From: Streptomyces sp. GSL17-111
GTDB taxonomy: Bacteria; Actinomycetota; Actinomycetes; Streptomycetales; Streptomycetaceae
DNA length: 64,000 bases
Reading direction: 5' to 3'
Assembly: GCF_037911585.1 (NCBI RefSeq)
Contig: NZ_JBAJNS010000001.1
Coordinates: 1,859,001 to 1,923,000, forward strand
Below are positions 1 to 9,416 of this stretch, piece by piece (within the stretch, counting starts at the first letter, position 1; every line of letters begins with the position of its first letter). Below the pieces are notes generated by a model, which saw only the letters and a program-made list of their open reading frames with translations, ran no database searches and was not told where the DNA came from. The position numbers and the translations under genes are program-made.

Positions 1-794
1 TCCCGGGCGGAGGGTCCGCACTCCGCCGCCGGCCCGTCCACGGGCGCCGCCCGCTCCCACAGTTGCTCGAAACAGCACACGAGGACGTCGACGAGCGACG
101 ACTCACGTACCAGCAGCCGCGCCCCGGCGTCCGGACGCGTGTAGGAGACGGGCAGCAGCGCCGTCCTCCGGTCGGCGACCGCCATCTTCAGCGTGACGCC
201 GGGCAGCACCCTGGCCTGCTCCCCCGCCCGGACACACCGTCGCATGGCGGCGAACTGCTCCGCCGAGGCCAGCGCCTCCCGCGAGTAGACGCAGCGGTAG
301 GACACCCCGGCGGCGAGCCGGGAGAGCTCCAGGTCGTTGGGGCTGCTCTGACCACCCGCGTACGGCGGCGCGTCGACGGCGATGACCTCCTCGCGGGCCT
401 GCAGCTGCATCCGCACCACGGCGGCGAGGACGGCGTCCTCCCCCTCCAGCAGCTCCACCACGGGCATCCCCTGCGCGGTACGCCCGTCGCCGGCCCGCAG
501 CCGGTCCGCCAACTTCTCGACGTGCAGCTGCATGTGGGCCAGGTCGGTGCGCCGACGGTTGATCAGCGCCGCGAGGGCCTCCTCCGGAGCGACGGCCACG
601 AAGACGGCGGGGGTGAAGCCGATCTGCTGCACCAGCCCGGCGCCGAGCAGCCGCTGGAGCGCCGGGCGGAGCACGGCGGGGGACGCGCCGACGGCGTCGC
701 CGAGTTCCTCCGCCGTCGCCCTCTTCAGGTCCAGCAGAGTGAGGTAGGTGTCGTTCTCCGTCCGGCCGAGACCGACCGGCTCCAGCAGGAACAC
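1..794 (-). CDS. TrmB-type transcriptional regulator, C-terminus outside window
   Basis: A leftward gene runs off the left edge, so only about 264 N-terminal residues are visible. The start is GTG at 794, preceded by a GGGAGG ribosome site. The N-terminus (EPVGLGRTENDTYLTLLDLK) followed by a winged-helix-like stretch up to about residue 50 resembles the TrmB helix-turn-helix. The middle contains a DAPPYAGGQ segment and a phospholipase-D-like region, as in Streptomyces TrmB regulators that end in a LuxR-type helix-turn-helix. That LuxR part would lie beyond base 1 and cannot be confirmed. The target is unknown. The divergent neighbour is a secreted carboxypeptidase, which may or may not be regulated by it. 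Confidence 0.72.
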   Translation of the reverse strand, partial: MFLLEPVGLGRTENDTYLTLLDLKRATAEELGDAVGASPAVLRPALQRLLGAGLVQQIGFTPAVFVAVAPEEALAALINRRRTDLAHMQLHVEKLADRLRAGDGRTAQGMPVVELLEGEDAVLAAVVRMQLQAREEVIAVDAPPYAGGQSSPNDLELSRLAAGVSYRCVYSREALASAEQFAAMRRCVRAGEQARVLPGVTLKMAVADRRTALLPVSYTRPDAGARLLVRESSLVDVLVCCFEQLWERAAPVDGPAAECGPSAR

Positions 795-1074
795 GTGTAC
801 CTCCCGGCGCCGACAGTGAGGTCGCCGGACGCGTCGGGACTGTAAGGCGTCCGCCGACCGGCCGTCAAGATCCACGCGGCACGCCCGATAGCTCCGCATT
901 CGCGCCGACGGAACCGGACATTGTCCGAGACCGGAACCGCACGCCGATTTACAGCGGGCCCGGTCGCCCCGATTCTGGGCCGGGGCCCGCCGTCACCCGG
1001 TGGGCGTCCCCTGGCCATCACCCCCCACGGGCAGTGGCGACCGCCACAGGGATGGCAGTCCCTCAGGAGCATTG
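795..1074. other. Intergenic region between divergent genes
   Basis: This 280-base region separates the leftward regulator from the rightward carboxypeptidase and should hold both promoters. I see no convincing reading frame. The only clear signal is the AGGAGC ribosome site at 1065-1070 ahead of the carboxypeptidase ATG. Confidence 0.5.
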
Positions 1075-2871
1075 ATGCGTAAGAGAACCAGCACGCCCAC
1101 GAGGAAGATACTCGGCGCCGCCGTGGCCCTCGCCACCGCGGCGGCCGTCGCGGCCGGGACGGGCAGCAGCGTCGCCGCACCCCCGGCGCCGTCCGCCGCG
1201 TCCGCCGACGACCGCGCGTACGTCTACCGCATCCACGACGGCGCCCACGCGGACGCCGCCGCCCTCGCCGGCTTCGACCTCATCGAGGACCGCGACGGCG
1301 ACGACCTGTTCGTCCTCGGCGACGCCGGGACGGCCAAGAGCCTCAAGGACGCCGGGCTGACCGCGAGCGTCCACGAGAAGCTGGCCCCCGCCGTCCAGGA
1401 GGCGCCCAAGCGCAGCGGCCAGGCGCCGAGCCTCAGCGCGCAGGTGGCCGAGGAGACCTACTACGGCGGCTACCGGACCGTCAACGCCCAGTACGCCCAC
1501 CTCGACCAGGTCGCCTCCGACCACTCCACGCTGGCCACCGTCTTCGACATCGGCGACTCGTGGCGCAAGGCCACCGGCCGCCCCGGCGGCTACGACATCA
1601 AGGCCATCTGCATCACGAAGAAGCAGTCCGGCGACTGCCAGCTCTCGCCGAACTCCAGCAAGCCGCGCTTCCTCGTCCAGGCCCAGGTCCACGCCCGGGA
1701 GCTGTCGACCGGCGAGATGGCCTACCGCTGGATCGACTACCTGACCGACGGCTACGGCAGCGACCCGACGGCCACCGAGATCCTGGACACCCGCGAGGTC
1801 TGGGTCGTGCCGATCGGCAACCCCGACGGCGTCGACATGGTCCAGCAGGGCTTCATGGGCGGCGGCTCCGGCCTCCAGTGGCACCGCAAGAACGCCAACC
1901 ACACGCACAGCCCGTACAACTGCTCCGAGAACTCCGGCAGCGGCGAGGGCATCGACCTCAACCGCAACAACGGCAGCCACTGGGGCGGCGCGGGCACCAG
2001 CTCCAACCCCTGCTCCCAGGTCTACAAGGGCCCGTCCGCCGACTCCGAGGTCGAGAACCAGGCCCTGCACGACCTGTACCGCGACCTCTTCCCGGACACC
2101 CGGTCCGGCGGCGACACCTCGGCCGCCGACCCGGACACCCAGGGCATGTTCGTCACCATGCACAGCTACTCCAACATGGTGCTGTTCCCCTGGGGCTTCG
2201 ACAGCGACGTCGAGAGCGGCAACGACGCCGCCCTGCGCGAGATGGGCCGGGACATGGCCCAGCTCGCCGGCGGCTGGCAGTACGGCCAGCCCGGCGAGAT
2301 CCTCTACGACGCCAGCGGCAGCCACGACGACTACGCCTACGACGTCCTCGGCGTCCCCAGCTTCACCTGGGAGATCGGCCCCAGCGGCGGCAGCTGCGGC
2401 GGGTTCCACCCCTCGTACTCCTGCCAGAACACCTTCTGGAACCAGGTCAAGCCCATGCTGACCTACGCGGCCGACAAGGCGGAGAACCCCTACGGCGGGG
2501 GCGGCGGCGACCCGGACCCCACCCAGTGCACCGGCACCAACGGTGACAACGTCGCCATCCCCGACAACGGCTCCGCCGTCACCAGCAGCATCACGCTCTC
2601 CGGCTGCTCCGGCAACGCCTCGACCAGCAGCAAGGTCGAGGTCCACGTCGAACACACCTGGCGCGGCGACGTCACCGTCGACCTGCTCGCCCCCGACGGC
2701 AGCTCCTACCGCCTGAAGAACGCCAGCGGCAACGACAGCGCCGACGACATCCACGAGACCTACACTGTGAACCTCTCCTCCGAGGCGCGCAACGGCACCT
2801 GGAAGCTCCGGCTCCAGGACACCGCCCGGTACGACACCGGCACCCTCGACACCTGGACCCTCACCCTGTAA
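1075..2871 (+). CDS. Secreted M14 zinc carboxypeptidase with C-terminal P-domain
   Basis: A 598-residue exported metallopeptidase that removes C-terminal amino acids from peptides. A basic N-terminus plus Ala-rich hydrophobic stretch (residues 1-36) is a signal peptide. The peptidase domain (about 130-480) has the zinc ligands His206 and Glu209 in HARE, His363 in MHSYSN, the DLNRNN arginine motif, and the general base Glu433 in TWEIG. A Gly/Asp/Pro linker leads to a proprotein-convertase-type P-domain (about 495-598; HTWRGDVTVDLLAPDG, GTWKLRLQD). The reading frame opens upstream, but ATG 1075 with AGGAGC five bases away is the supported start. P-domains are often C-terminal in secreted Streptomyces proteases. 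It probably acts in extracellular protein degradation. Confidence 0.93.
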   Translation: MRKRTSTPTRKILGAAVALATAAAVAAGTGSSVAAPPAPSAASADDRAYVYRIHDGAHADAAALAGFDLIEDRDGDDLFVLGDAGTAKSLKDAGLTASVHEKLAPAVQEAPKRSGQAPSLSAQVAEETYYGGYRTVNAQYAHLDQVASDHSTLATVFDIGDSWRKATGRPGGYDIKAICITKKQSGDCQLSPNSSKPRFLVQAQVHARELSTGEMAYRWIDYLTDGYGSDPTATEILDTREVWVVPIGNPDGVDMVQQGFMGGGSGLQWHRKNANHTHSPYNCSENSGSGEGIDLNRNNGSHWGGAGTSSNPCSQVYKGPSADSEVENQALHDLYRDLFPDTRSGGDTSAADPDTQGMFVTMHSYSNMVLFPWGFDSDVESGNDAALREMGRDMAQLAGGWQYGQPGEILYDASGSHDDYAYDVLGVPSFTWEIGPSGGSCGGFHPSYSCQNTFWNQVKPMLTYAADKAENPYGGGGGDPDPTQCTGTNGDNVAIPDNGSAVTSSITLSGCSGNASTSSKVEVHVEHTWRGDVTVDLLAPDGSSYRLKNASGNDSADDIHETYTVNLSSEARNGTWKLRLQDTARYDTGTLDTWTLTL

Positions 2872-2888
2872 CCGGCCCCACCCGGCGG

Positions 2889-2920
2889 TTCGGGCCCGGC
2901 GCACGCGCGCCGGGCCCGAA
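2889..2920. terminator. Bidirectional hairpin between convergent genes
   Basis: A perfect 14-bp inverted repeat (TTCGGGCCCGGCGC and its complement) with a 4-base loop lies between the convergent carboxypeptidase and oxygenase genes. It has no U-tract, as is common in Streptomyces, and could serve both strands. Confidence 0.75.
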
Positions 2921-2946
2921 CCCGTTTCCGTCCGGCCCGCCCGTCC

Positions 2947-4425
2947 TCAGGCGTCCGCGAGGAGGGGGTCGTACGGGGTGCCCGTGCGGCGGGCGGACAT
3001 GAAGGAGAGGAACTCGCCCACGAAGGCGCTCCGGCCGTACGCGCCCTCGGTGACGTCGAGGTCGCGGTGGAAGGCTGTGCGGAACAGCGCCCGGTACTCG
3101 TCGGCGTCGATCGACCCGCTGCCGTCCCGGTCGGTGGCGTCGAAGAGCACCTCGGCGACGCGGATGAGGGCAGGGCCGGCGAGGGAGGGGACGGCGGCGG
3201 CGTACTCGTCGGCGCTGACCCGGCCGTCGCCGTCCGTGTCGAGGGCGGCCTGCAACTCGCGCCACCAGGCGGCGAAGGCGTCGTAGAGCCGCGTCTCCTG
3301 CGGCTCGTCCAGGTCGAGACGGGTGGCGAGCTCCCGGGCCATGGCGGCGAGGTCGGGCCAGTCGAGGTGGCCGTCGCCGGTCTGGTCCAGGACCTGGCGG
3401 AAGAAGTCCCCGGCCGACCGCCGCGCCTCCACCGCGTCGGTGGCGGGTGCCGAGCCCGGCACCGGGGCGTCGTCCAGCGGGTTGAGGAGGCGGAGCAGCG
3501 CCGAGGCCCGCTTCAGGTGACCGCCCAGGGCCGCCACGGCCCGGACCCTCGGGTCCTCGCCGCCCGCGTCGAGCGAGAGGAGCCGGATGACGCTCTCGGC
3601 GTTGAGCAGGCCCGGAGGCAGGAAGCGGGCCAGCCCGGCGGCGAGATAGGCGCTCCGCATGAGGGCCTCCGCGCCCGGCGTCTCCGGGAGACCGGCCCGG
3701 CGCCGGTAGGGCTCGGGCAGCGAGGCGACGGTGACGGCGCCCAGGAGCGGCCCGGCGACGGCGCGGCCCGCCGCCCACAGCGTCGGCGCGCCGTCGAACA
3801 GCGCCGGGGCGGGCAGGTGGTCGAAGAGCCGGTAGAGGATGACGCGGGCGGCCTCGGTGTTCTCCAACTCGTGCGCGACGACCCGGTCGAAGTACGGCCA
3901 GAAGGCGTGCACATCCGCCGGGATCCCGTCGGCGTCACCGTCGAGGAGGGCGAGGAAGGCGCGGTACTCGGCGTACATCCGCTCCATCGTCTCCTGGTCG
4001 AGCGGTTGGCCGCTCAGCCGGCACATGGTGGCGGCGCTCTCGAAGAGGGTCGCGACGACCCAGGCGCGCGTCGCCCGGTCCATCGCGTCGTACGCCCGGC
4101 CGCGCCCGTCGGCGCCGCTCATGCGGGCGTGCAGCCGGTTGAGCCGCGCGGCCTCCCGCTCCCGGACCGCCGGGTCGGGGCTGAACATGCGCCGCAGACT
4201 GAAGAACGTGTTGCGGAGCCGGCGCCAGGGGTGGGTGACGAAGGTGGAGTTGTCGAGGAGAGCGGCACCGACCTGCGGGTGCGCCGCCTCCAGCACGGTC
4301 GCGCGCACCAGGGCGAGGGCCCAGCGCGGGTCGTCGAAGAGCACGTGGAACTCCGAGCCCGGGCCGAACAGGGCAGGCCCGTCGTCCGGTGGCATGGTGT
4401 CCGTACGGGGAGCGCCTGGCGTCAT
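2947..4425 (-). CDS. MpaB/Lcp-family (DUF2236) oxygenase with three EF-hands
   Basis: A 492-residue protein. Residues about 15-300 match the MpaB/rubber-oxygenase catalytic family (DUF2236), with LFDDPRWALALVRATVLEAAHPQVGAAL and the HPWRRLRNTFFSLRRM block. Members are b-type haem oxygenases; fungal MpaB' and bacterial Lcp cleave isoprenoid double bonds. The C-terminus carries three calcium-binding EF loops at about 347 (DQTGDGHLDWPD), 396 (DTDGDGRVSADE) and 432 (DRDGSGSIDADE). ATG 4425 overlaps the stop of the upstream prenyltransferase (ATGA), so the two are translationally coupled. No signal peptide is evident. The substrate is unknown; a prenyl product of the neighbour is the natural guess. 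The family call is firm, the reaction is inferred. Confidence 0.85.
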   Translation of the reverse strand: MTPGAPRTDTMPPDDGPALFGPGSEFHVLFDDPRWALALVRATVLEAAHPQVGAALLDNSTFVTHPWRRLRNTFFSLRRMFSPDPAVREREAARLNRLHARMSGADGRGRAYDAMDRATRAWVVATLFESAATMCRLSGQPLDQETMERMYAEYRAFLALLDGDADGIPADVHAFWPYFDRVVAHELENTEAARVILYRLFDHLPAPALFDGAPTLWAAGRAVAGPLLGAVTVASLPEPYRRRAGLPETPGAEALMRSAYLAAGLARFLPPGLLNAESVIRLLSLDAGGEDPRVRAVAALGGHLKRASALLRLLNPLDDAPVPGSAPATDAVEARRSAGDFFRQVLDQTGDGHLDWPDLAAMARELATRLDLDEPQETRLYDAFAAWWRELQAALDTDGDGRVSADEYAAAVPSLAGPALIRVAEVLFDATDRDGSGSIDADEYRALFRTAFHRDLDVTEGAYGRSAFVGEFLSFMSARRTGTPYDPLLADA

Positions 4426-5147
4426 CGTGGGTCTCCGTTCGTCCGGGGCGGCAGCCCGCCGAAGCGACGGTCGCGACGGCGGTAGGTGTGCAGGCAGTGG
4501 AGGAAGTCGGCGGCCCGGAAGTCCGGCCACAGCACCTCGGGGAAGACCCACTCGGCGTAGGCGACCTTCCAGAGCATGAAGTTGGAGATGCGCTGCTCAC
4601 CGGAGGTCCGGATGACGAGGTCCACGTCCGGTGTGTCGGGGAACGGCAGGTGCGCGGCGAACCGCGACTCGGTCACCTCGTCGGCCGGGATCCCGTCGCG
4701 GATCAGCGACCGGGCGGCCTCGACGATGTCCCGGCGCCCGCCGTGGTCGAAGGCGACGGTCAGCGTCATGCCCCGGTTGTCGCCGGTCAGCGTCGCCAGG
4801 TCCGCGAAGTCCCGCGCCAGCGCGCGGGGGATGCGCGGGTCCGTCACGCCGAGGAAGCGGCAGCGGATGCCACGGGCGAGCAGCAGCGGGGCGTGCTTCC
4901 GCACGATCCGGCGGACCAGGCGCATCAGGTAGTCGACCTCGTCGCCGGGCCGGTCCCAGTTCTCGGTGGAGAACGCGTACAGGCTGAGCCACTCGACGCC
5001 GGCGGCCCGAGCCGCCTCGATGACGTCGATGACGGTGGTCTCGGCGGCCCGGTGCCCCGCCGTCCGGGGCAGCGAACGCCGCTGCGCCCAGCGGCCGTTG
5101 CCGTCCATCACGCACGCCACGTGCCGGGGCACCGCACGCACCGCCAT
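4422..5147 (-). CDS. cis-Prenyltransferase (UppS/Z-isoprenyl diphosphate synthase family)
   Basis: A 241-residue enzyme of the undecaprenyl diphosphate synthase family, which condenses isopentenyl diphosphate onto an allylic diphosphate with Z geometry. Seen: the CVMDGNGRWAQ motif with catalytic Asp15, STENWDRP, the FDHGGRRDI loop and the C-terminal IRTSGEQRISNFMLW substrate motif. ATG 5147 is chosen because family members begin a few residues before the DGNGRW motif; an upstream GTG near 5201 is possible. Its stop overlaps the oxygenase ATG. A second enzyme of the family at 47942-48709 looks like the housekeeping copy, so this one may make a dedicated short or medium polyprenyl product. Chain length cannot be read from the sequence. 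Confidence 0.9.
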   Translation of the reverse strand: MAVRAVPRHVACVMDGNGRWAQRRSLPRTAGHRAAETTVIDVIEAARAAGVEWLSLYAFSTENWDRPGDEVDYLMRLVRRIVRKHAPLLLARGIRCRFLGVTDPRIPRALARDFADLATLTGDNRGMTLTVAFDHGGRRDIVEAARSLIRDGIPADEVTESRFAAHLPFPDTPDVDLVIRTSGEQRISNFMLWKVAYAEWVFPEVLWPDFRAADFLHCLHTYRRRDRRFGGLPPRTNGDPR

Positions 5148-5580
5148 CCCACCCCGTCGCCCGCCCGGGGCGGCACCACCGACCGTGTCGCGCTCGTCCA
5201 CGCCCACCCCGCCTCGCCCGCGCCCCCACCGGCGCGTTCCCTGCCACCACGGTGGCAGCCCGGGCGGCCCCCGACCCACGGAACGGGACGCGGTCACCCC
5301 TGGCTCACGTGTCCGAACCCGCATCGCCGCGCTGCCACACCCTCACGACACGGCGCCGTCAGCATCGCGCGGCTCGACCGACGGACCACCATCACGCGCC
5401 GCAAAGGTCACCCAACCCACAGCATTCAGGTCGGACGACTCCCACACGGCGGCCCCACCCGTTCCCCCTCTCACACTTCTCGCCTCTTCCCACCACCCAT
5501 GCCAGCAGATTCCGCACCATCTCGAAGCACAGCCTTTTCGGCCGGTCCCAAAAGGCCGTCGCCGACGCGCCACCGCGCCG
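5148..5580. other. Intergenic region between prenyltransferase and toxin-antitoxin genes
   Basis: About 430 bases with less extreme GC than its surroundings. Several frames are open by chance, but none has a ribosome site or family resemblance. It should carry the promoter of the leftward prenyltransferase operon and that of the rightward toxin-antitoxin pair. Confidence 0.45.
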
Positions 5581-5596
5581 CCATACTGCGCTATGG
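5581..5596. promoter_or_regulatory. Candidate operator of the toxin-antitoxin operon
   Basis: The inverted repeat CCATA-N6-TATGG lies 8 bases before the antitoxin ATG. VapB-type antitoxins commonly autoregulate by binding palindromes at this place. The repeat is short, so this is tentative. Confidence 0.35.
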
Positions 5597-5603
5597 TGTT
5601 GGT

Positions 5604-5870
5604 ATGGCCACTAAGAAGGTAACGATTACTCTCGATGAGTCCCTGGCCGAGGCCCTGGCCAGTGCCGCTGAGGAGGAAGGTATCCCGCTCTCCAGGCTTG
5701 TCGCCGGTGCGGCTGAACGAGAGCTGCGGCTGCGGGCCGGTCGGGCCGTGATCCAGCAGTGGCAGGCGGAGCACGGCACCTTCACACCGCAAGAGCTCGC
5801 AGCCGCCCGCGCCGACATGGCCGACGCCGATGCCGAGCACCTCAGCGGCACGGGTGCATCGGCCGCGTGA
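5604..5870 (+). CDS. VapB-like antitoxin
   Basis: An 88-residue protein starting MATKKVTITLDESLAEALAS, typical of a ribbon-helix-helix DNA-binding segment. A helical Ala/Glu-rich region follows (residues about 20-50), then an acidic C-terminus suited to wrapping a toxin. ATG 5604 fits the antitoxin family. Its TGA overlaps the GTG of the PIN-domain gene, the usual toxin-antitoxin layout. It likely neutralises the toxin and represses the operon. The family is inferred from motif and context. Confidence 0.8.
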   Translation: MATKKVTITLDESLAEALASAAEEEGIPLSRLVAGAAERELRLRAGRAVIQQWQAEHGTFTPQELAAARADMADADAEHLSGTGASAA

Positions 5871-6259
5871 ACATCCCTTATCTGTACGACGCCGGTGCGC
5901 TGATCGCCATCGACAACGACGACCGGCGCATGTGGGCTCGGCACAGCCTGGCTCTCGAAGACGGCAGGGACATCCACGTACCCTCCGTGGTCGTCAGCCA
6001 GGCCTGGCGGGACTCCCGCCGCCAGGTCAGGCTCGGCAAGTTCCTCGCCGGGTGCCATGTCGTTCCCGTGGGCTTGGAAACCGCCAAGGCCGCAGGCATT
6101 CTCTGCGGGAAGGCCGGCACTGCAGACATCGTCGACGCTACCGCCGTTGTCATGGCTGCCAGTCTCGGGGCGATCATCTGGACGTCCGACCCGGACGACA
6201 TCCGCGCCCTCATCGACGCCCAGGACCTCAAGCCCGCTCCCGTCATCCGCACCCTCTGA
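5867..6259 (+). CDS. PIN-domain toxin (VapC-like ribonuclease)
   Basis: A 130-residue PIN-domain protein; VapC toxins are magnesium-dependent ribonucleases that cut tRNA or rRNA. GTG 5867 overlaps the antitoxin stop (GTGA). Acidic metal-binding candidates are Asp8 (YLYDAGALIAID), Asp90 (TADIVDATAV) and Asp108 (TSDPDD). The position usually held by Glu in the second motif appears to be Gln45 (SVVVSQAWRDS), seen here directly. This may be a subfamily trait or may lower activity. There is no homology to the PIN domain of the PhoH protein elsewhere in the window beyond the fold. Confidence 0.8.
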   Translation: MNIPYLYDAGALIAIDNDDRRMWARHSLALEDGRDIHVPSVVVSQAWRDSRRQVRLGKFLAGCHVVPVGLETAKAAGILCGKAGTADIVDATAVVMAASLGAIIWTSDPDDIRALIDAQDLKPAPVIRTL

Positions 6260-6340
6260 CCTCCGAAGGCCTGCGGACCCCTGCGGAGCACGACGGCCTG
6301 ACCTACATCACCGCAGTACAGGCCACCCCTACAGACGCGA

Positions 6341-7429
<1,089 letters not shown>

Positions 7430-7680
7430 GTGGCGACTTCCCGTAGCGAGCGGATCTGGGGGTGGGCGGCCCGGGGCGTGCGGGCCGCCCACCAGTCTAC
7501 GGGCGCCGCCGGACGGGCGACGACGGGCGCCGGACGCGGCCGGACGCCGCGCCGCCGGGCGGGCCCGGCGTCAATGCGGCGCAACGGTGTCACGCCTTCG
7601 ATGGAACGGCGAGGGTGACAGCGGCGTGTCAGGGGGGCGTGAGCGGGGTGGTGGGCGCCTACGTTGGTGGCGTGGAGCGC

Positions 7681-8304
7681 ATGAGGCAGGGTGAGCGGGA
7701 GCGGGTGCCGGTCCCGCGGTCGGCGAGGAGGGGGCGAGAGGGGCGGCCCGTGCGTCCGGCGGCGCGGCGGGGAGCGGCTGCGGTACGGACGCCCCGCGCG
7801 GTGACACGGCTGGCGGCGCTGCGGCTGACGGCGCTGGGCGGCGGGCTGCTGACGATCACGGCCATGGTGGTGATCGCCGGGCTGGTGCGCCTCCTGCTGG
7901 ACGCCTCGACGGCCGTGTACGGGTGCTGCTTCGTCCTGGTCGGCCTCGCGTCGGTCGTGTGGGTACGGCCCGCAGACGTCTTCAGCGCGCCGGTCGTGGC
8001 GCCCATCGCCTACGCGACCGGGCTCGTCCTGCTGACCGGGGGATCGGGGGACGGCGGGTTCGGGGAGCGGGTCATGACGGTGGTCACGGCGCTCGCCGTG
8101 GAGGCGGCGTGGGTGTACGGGGGGACGCTGGCGACGGCCCTGGCGGCGCTGGCGCGCCGGGCGACGCTGGCCGCCGCCAGGCGTCGGGCCAGGGAGGCGG
8201 CGGCGCGGCGCGCGGCCGGCCCGAAGGCGCAGAAGCCGCCGAAGCCGCCGGGTCCGCGCGACGCCGAGCAGGCGCCGCCGCGCACCCGGCGACCCGCCCG
8301 CTGA
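7681..8304 (+). CDS. Membrane protein of DUF6542 type
   Basis: A 207-residue protein with a basic N-terminus. It has about four hydrophobic segments between residues 48 and 165 (LTALGGGLLTITAMVVIAGL, YGCCFVLVGLASVVWV, a third near 110 and a fourth near 135) and a long Arg/Ala/Pro-rich cytoplasmic tail. This pattern and its position beside ispH match the small Streptomyces integral membrane protein annotated DUF6542. The function is unknown. ATG 7681 is preferred; GTG 7672 would add three residues. It is convergent with ispH with only 28 bases between. Confidence 0.75.
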   Translation: MRQGERERVPVPRSARRGREGRPVRPAARRGAAAVRTPRAVTRLAALRLTALGGGLLTITAMVVIAGLVRLLLDASTAVYGCCFVLVGLASVVWVRPADVFSAPVVAPIAYATGLVLLTGGSGDGGFGERVMTVVTALAVEAAWVYGGTLATALAALARRATLAAARRRAREAAARRAAGPKAQKPPKPPGPRDAEQAPPRTRRPAR

Positions 8305-8332
8305 GCAACGCGGGCGGGCTCGGGCGGTCGGG

Positions 8333-9313
8333 TCAGCCGGTCAGCTTCTGGGCGGCCTCGGAACGCAGGTCCCGGCGCAGTTCCTTCGGCAGCGAGAACT
8401 CGATGTGCTCCCGCACGGGCTGCACGACCTCGACGTCCGCGTAGCCGCGCTCGGCCAGCCACTCCAGCACGCCCTCGACCAGGACGTCGGGCACGGAGGC
8501 GCCGGAGGAGAGGCCGACGGTGGTGACGCCGTCGAGCCAGGCCTCGTCGATCTCGCCGGCGTGGTCGACGAGGTGGCCGGCGGAGGCACCGTGGGCGAGG
8601 GCGGTCTCCACGAGGCGGACGGAGTTGGAGGAGTTCTTCGAGCCGACGACCAGGACGAGGTCGGACTCGGCGGCCACCTGCTTGATGGCCGTCTGGCGGT
8701 TCTGGGTGGCGTAGCAGATGTCGTCGCTCGGCGGGCTGATGAGCGCGGGGAACTTGTCCTTCAGCGCGTCGACGGTCTCCATCGTCTCGTCGACGGACAG
8801 CGTGGTCTGGGAGAGCCAGACCACCTTCTCCGGGTTCTTGACCTCGACGTTCGGGACGTCCTCCGGGCCGTCGACGAGCGTGATGTGCTCGGGGGCCTCG
8901 CCGGAGGTGCCGATGACCTCCTCGTGACCCTCGTGGCCGATGAGGAGGATGTCGTAGTCGTCCTTGGCGAACCGGACGGCTTCCTTGTGCACCTTGGTGA
9001 CCAGGGGGCAGGTGGCGTCGATGGTGGCGAGCTTGCCGCGCTCGGCCTCACGGTGCACCTCGGGGGCCACGCCGTGGGCGGAGAAGATGACGATCTCGCC
9101 CGGGGGCACCTCGGAGGTCTCCTCGACGAAGATCGCGCCCTTCTTCTCCAGCGTGCGGACGACGTACTTGTTGTGCACGATCTCGTGCCGGACGTAGACG
9201 GGGGCGCCGTACTGCTTCAGGGCCTGCTCGACGGCGATGACGGCTCGGTCCACGCCCGCGCAGTACCCACGGGGGGCGGCGAGGAGGACGCGGCGGGCGG
9301 TCTCAGCACTCAT
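8333..9313 (-). CDS. ispH: 4-Hydroxy-3-methylbut-2-enyl diphosphate reductase
   Basis: A 326-residue iron-sulfur enzyme for the last step of the MEP pathway. It reduces HMBPP to isopentenyl and dimethylallyl diphosphate, the substrates of the two cis-prenyltransferases in this window. The three cluster cysteines are Cys18 (RGYCAGV), Cys102 (DATCPLV) and Cys200 (DICYATQNR). Substrate residues IFSAHGVAP and SKNSSNS are present. ATG 9313 is the natural start; the much longer open frame extending to 10456 on this strand is a shadow of xseA. It is divergent from xseA. Confidence 0.97.
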   Translation of the reverse strand: MSAETARRVLLAAPRGYCAGVDRAVIAVEQALKQYGAPVYVRHEIVHNKYVVRTLEKKGAIFVEETSEVPPGEIVIFSAHGVAPEVHREAERGKLATIDATCPLVTKVHKEAVRFAKDDYDILLIGHEGHEEVIGTSGEAPEHITLVDGPEDVPNVEVKNPEKVVWLSQTTLSVDETMETVDALKDKFPALISPPSDDICYATQNRQTAIKQVAAESDLVLVVGSKNSSNSVRLVETALAHGASAGHLVDHAGEIDEAWLDGVTTVGLSSGASVPDVLVEGVLEWLAERGYADVEVVQPVREHIEFSLPKELRRDLRSEAAQKLTG

Positions 9314-9416
9314 GTGCCCATCGTACGGGCGCCCGATGATCGTGCTCACCGGCGCATGGGGGTGCGCGGCGGGCGGAGGGGCGGTGGTGTCGGAGGCGGG
9401 CGGTAGTGTCGCGCGC

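Noticed and set aside
1063..2904. 613-codon open frame on the minus strand
   Set aside because: Antisense to the secreted carboxypeptidase, whose catalytic motifs are clear on the plus strand.
3067..4485. 472-codon open frame on the plus strand
   Set aside because: Antisense to the DUF2236 oxygenase with EF-hands; no motif.
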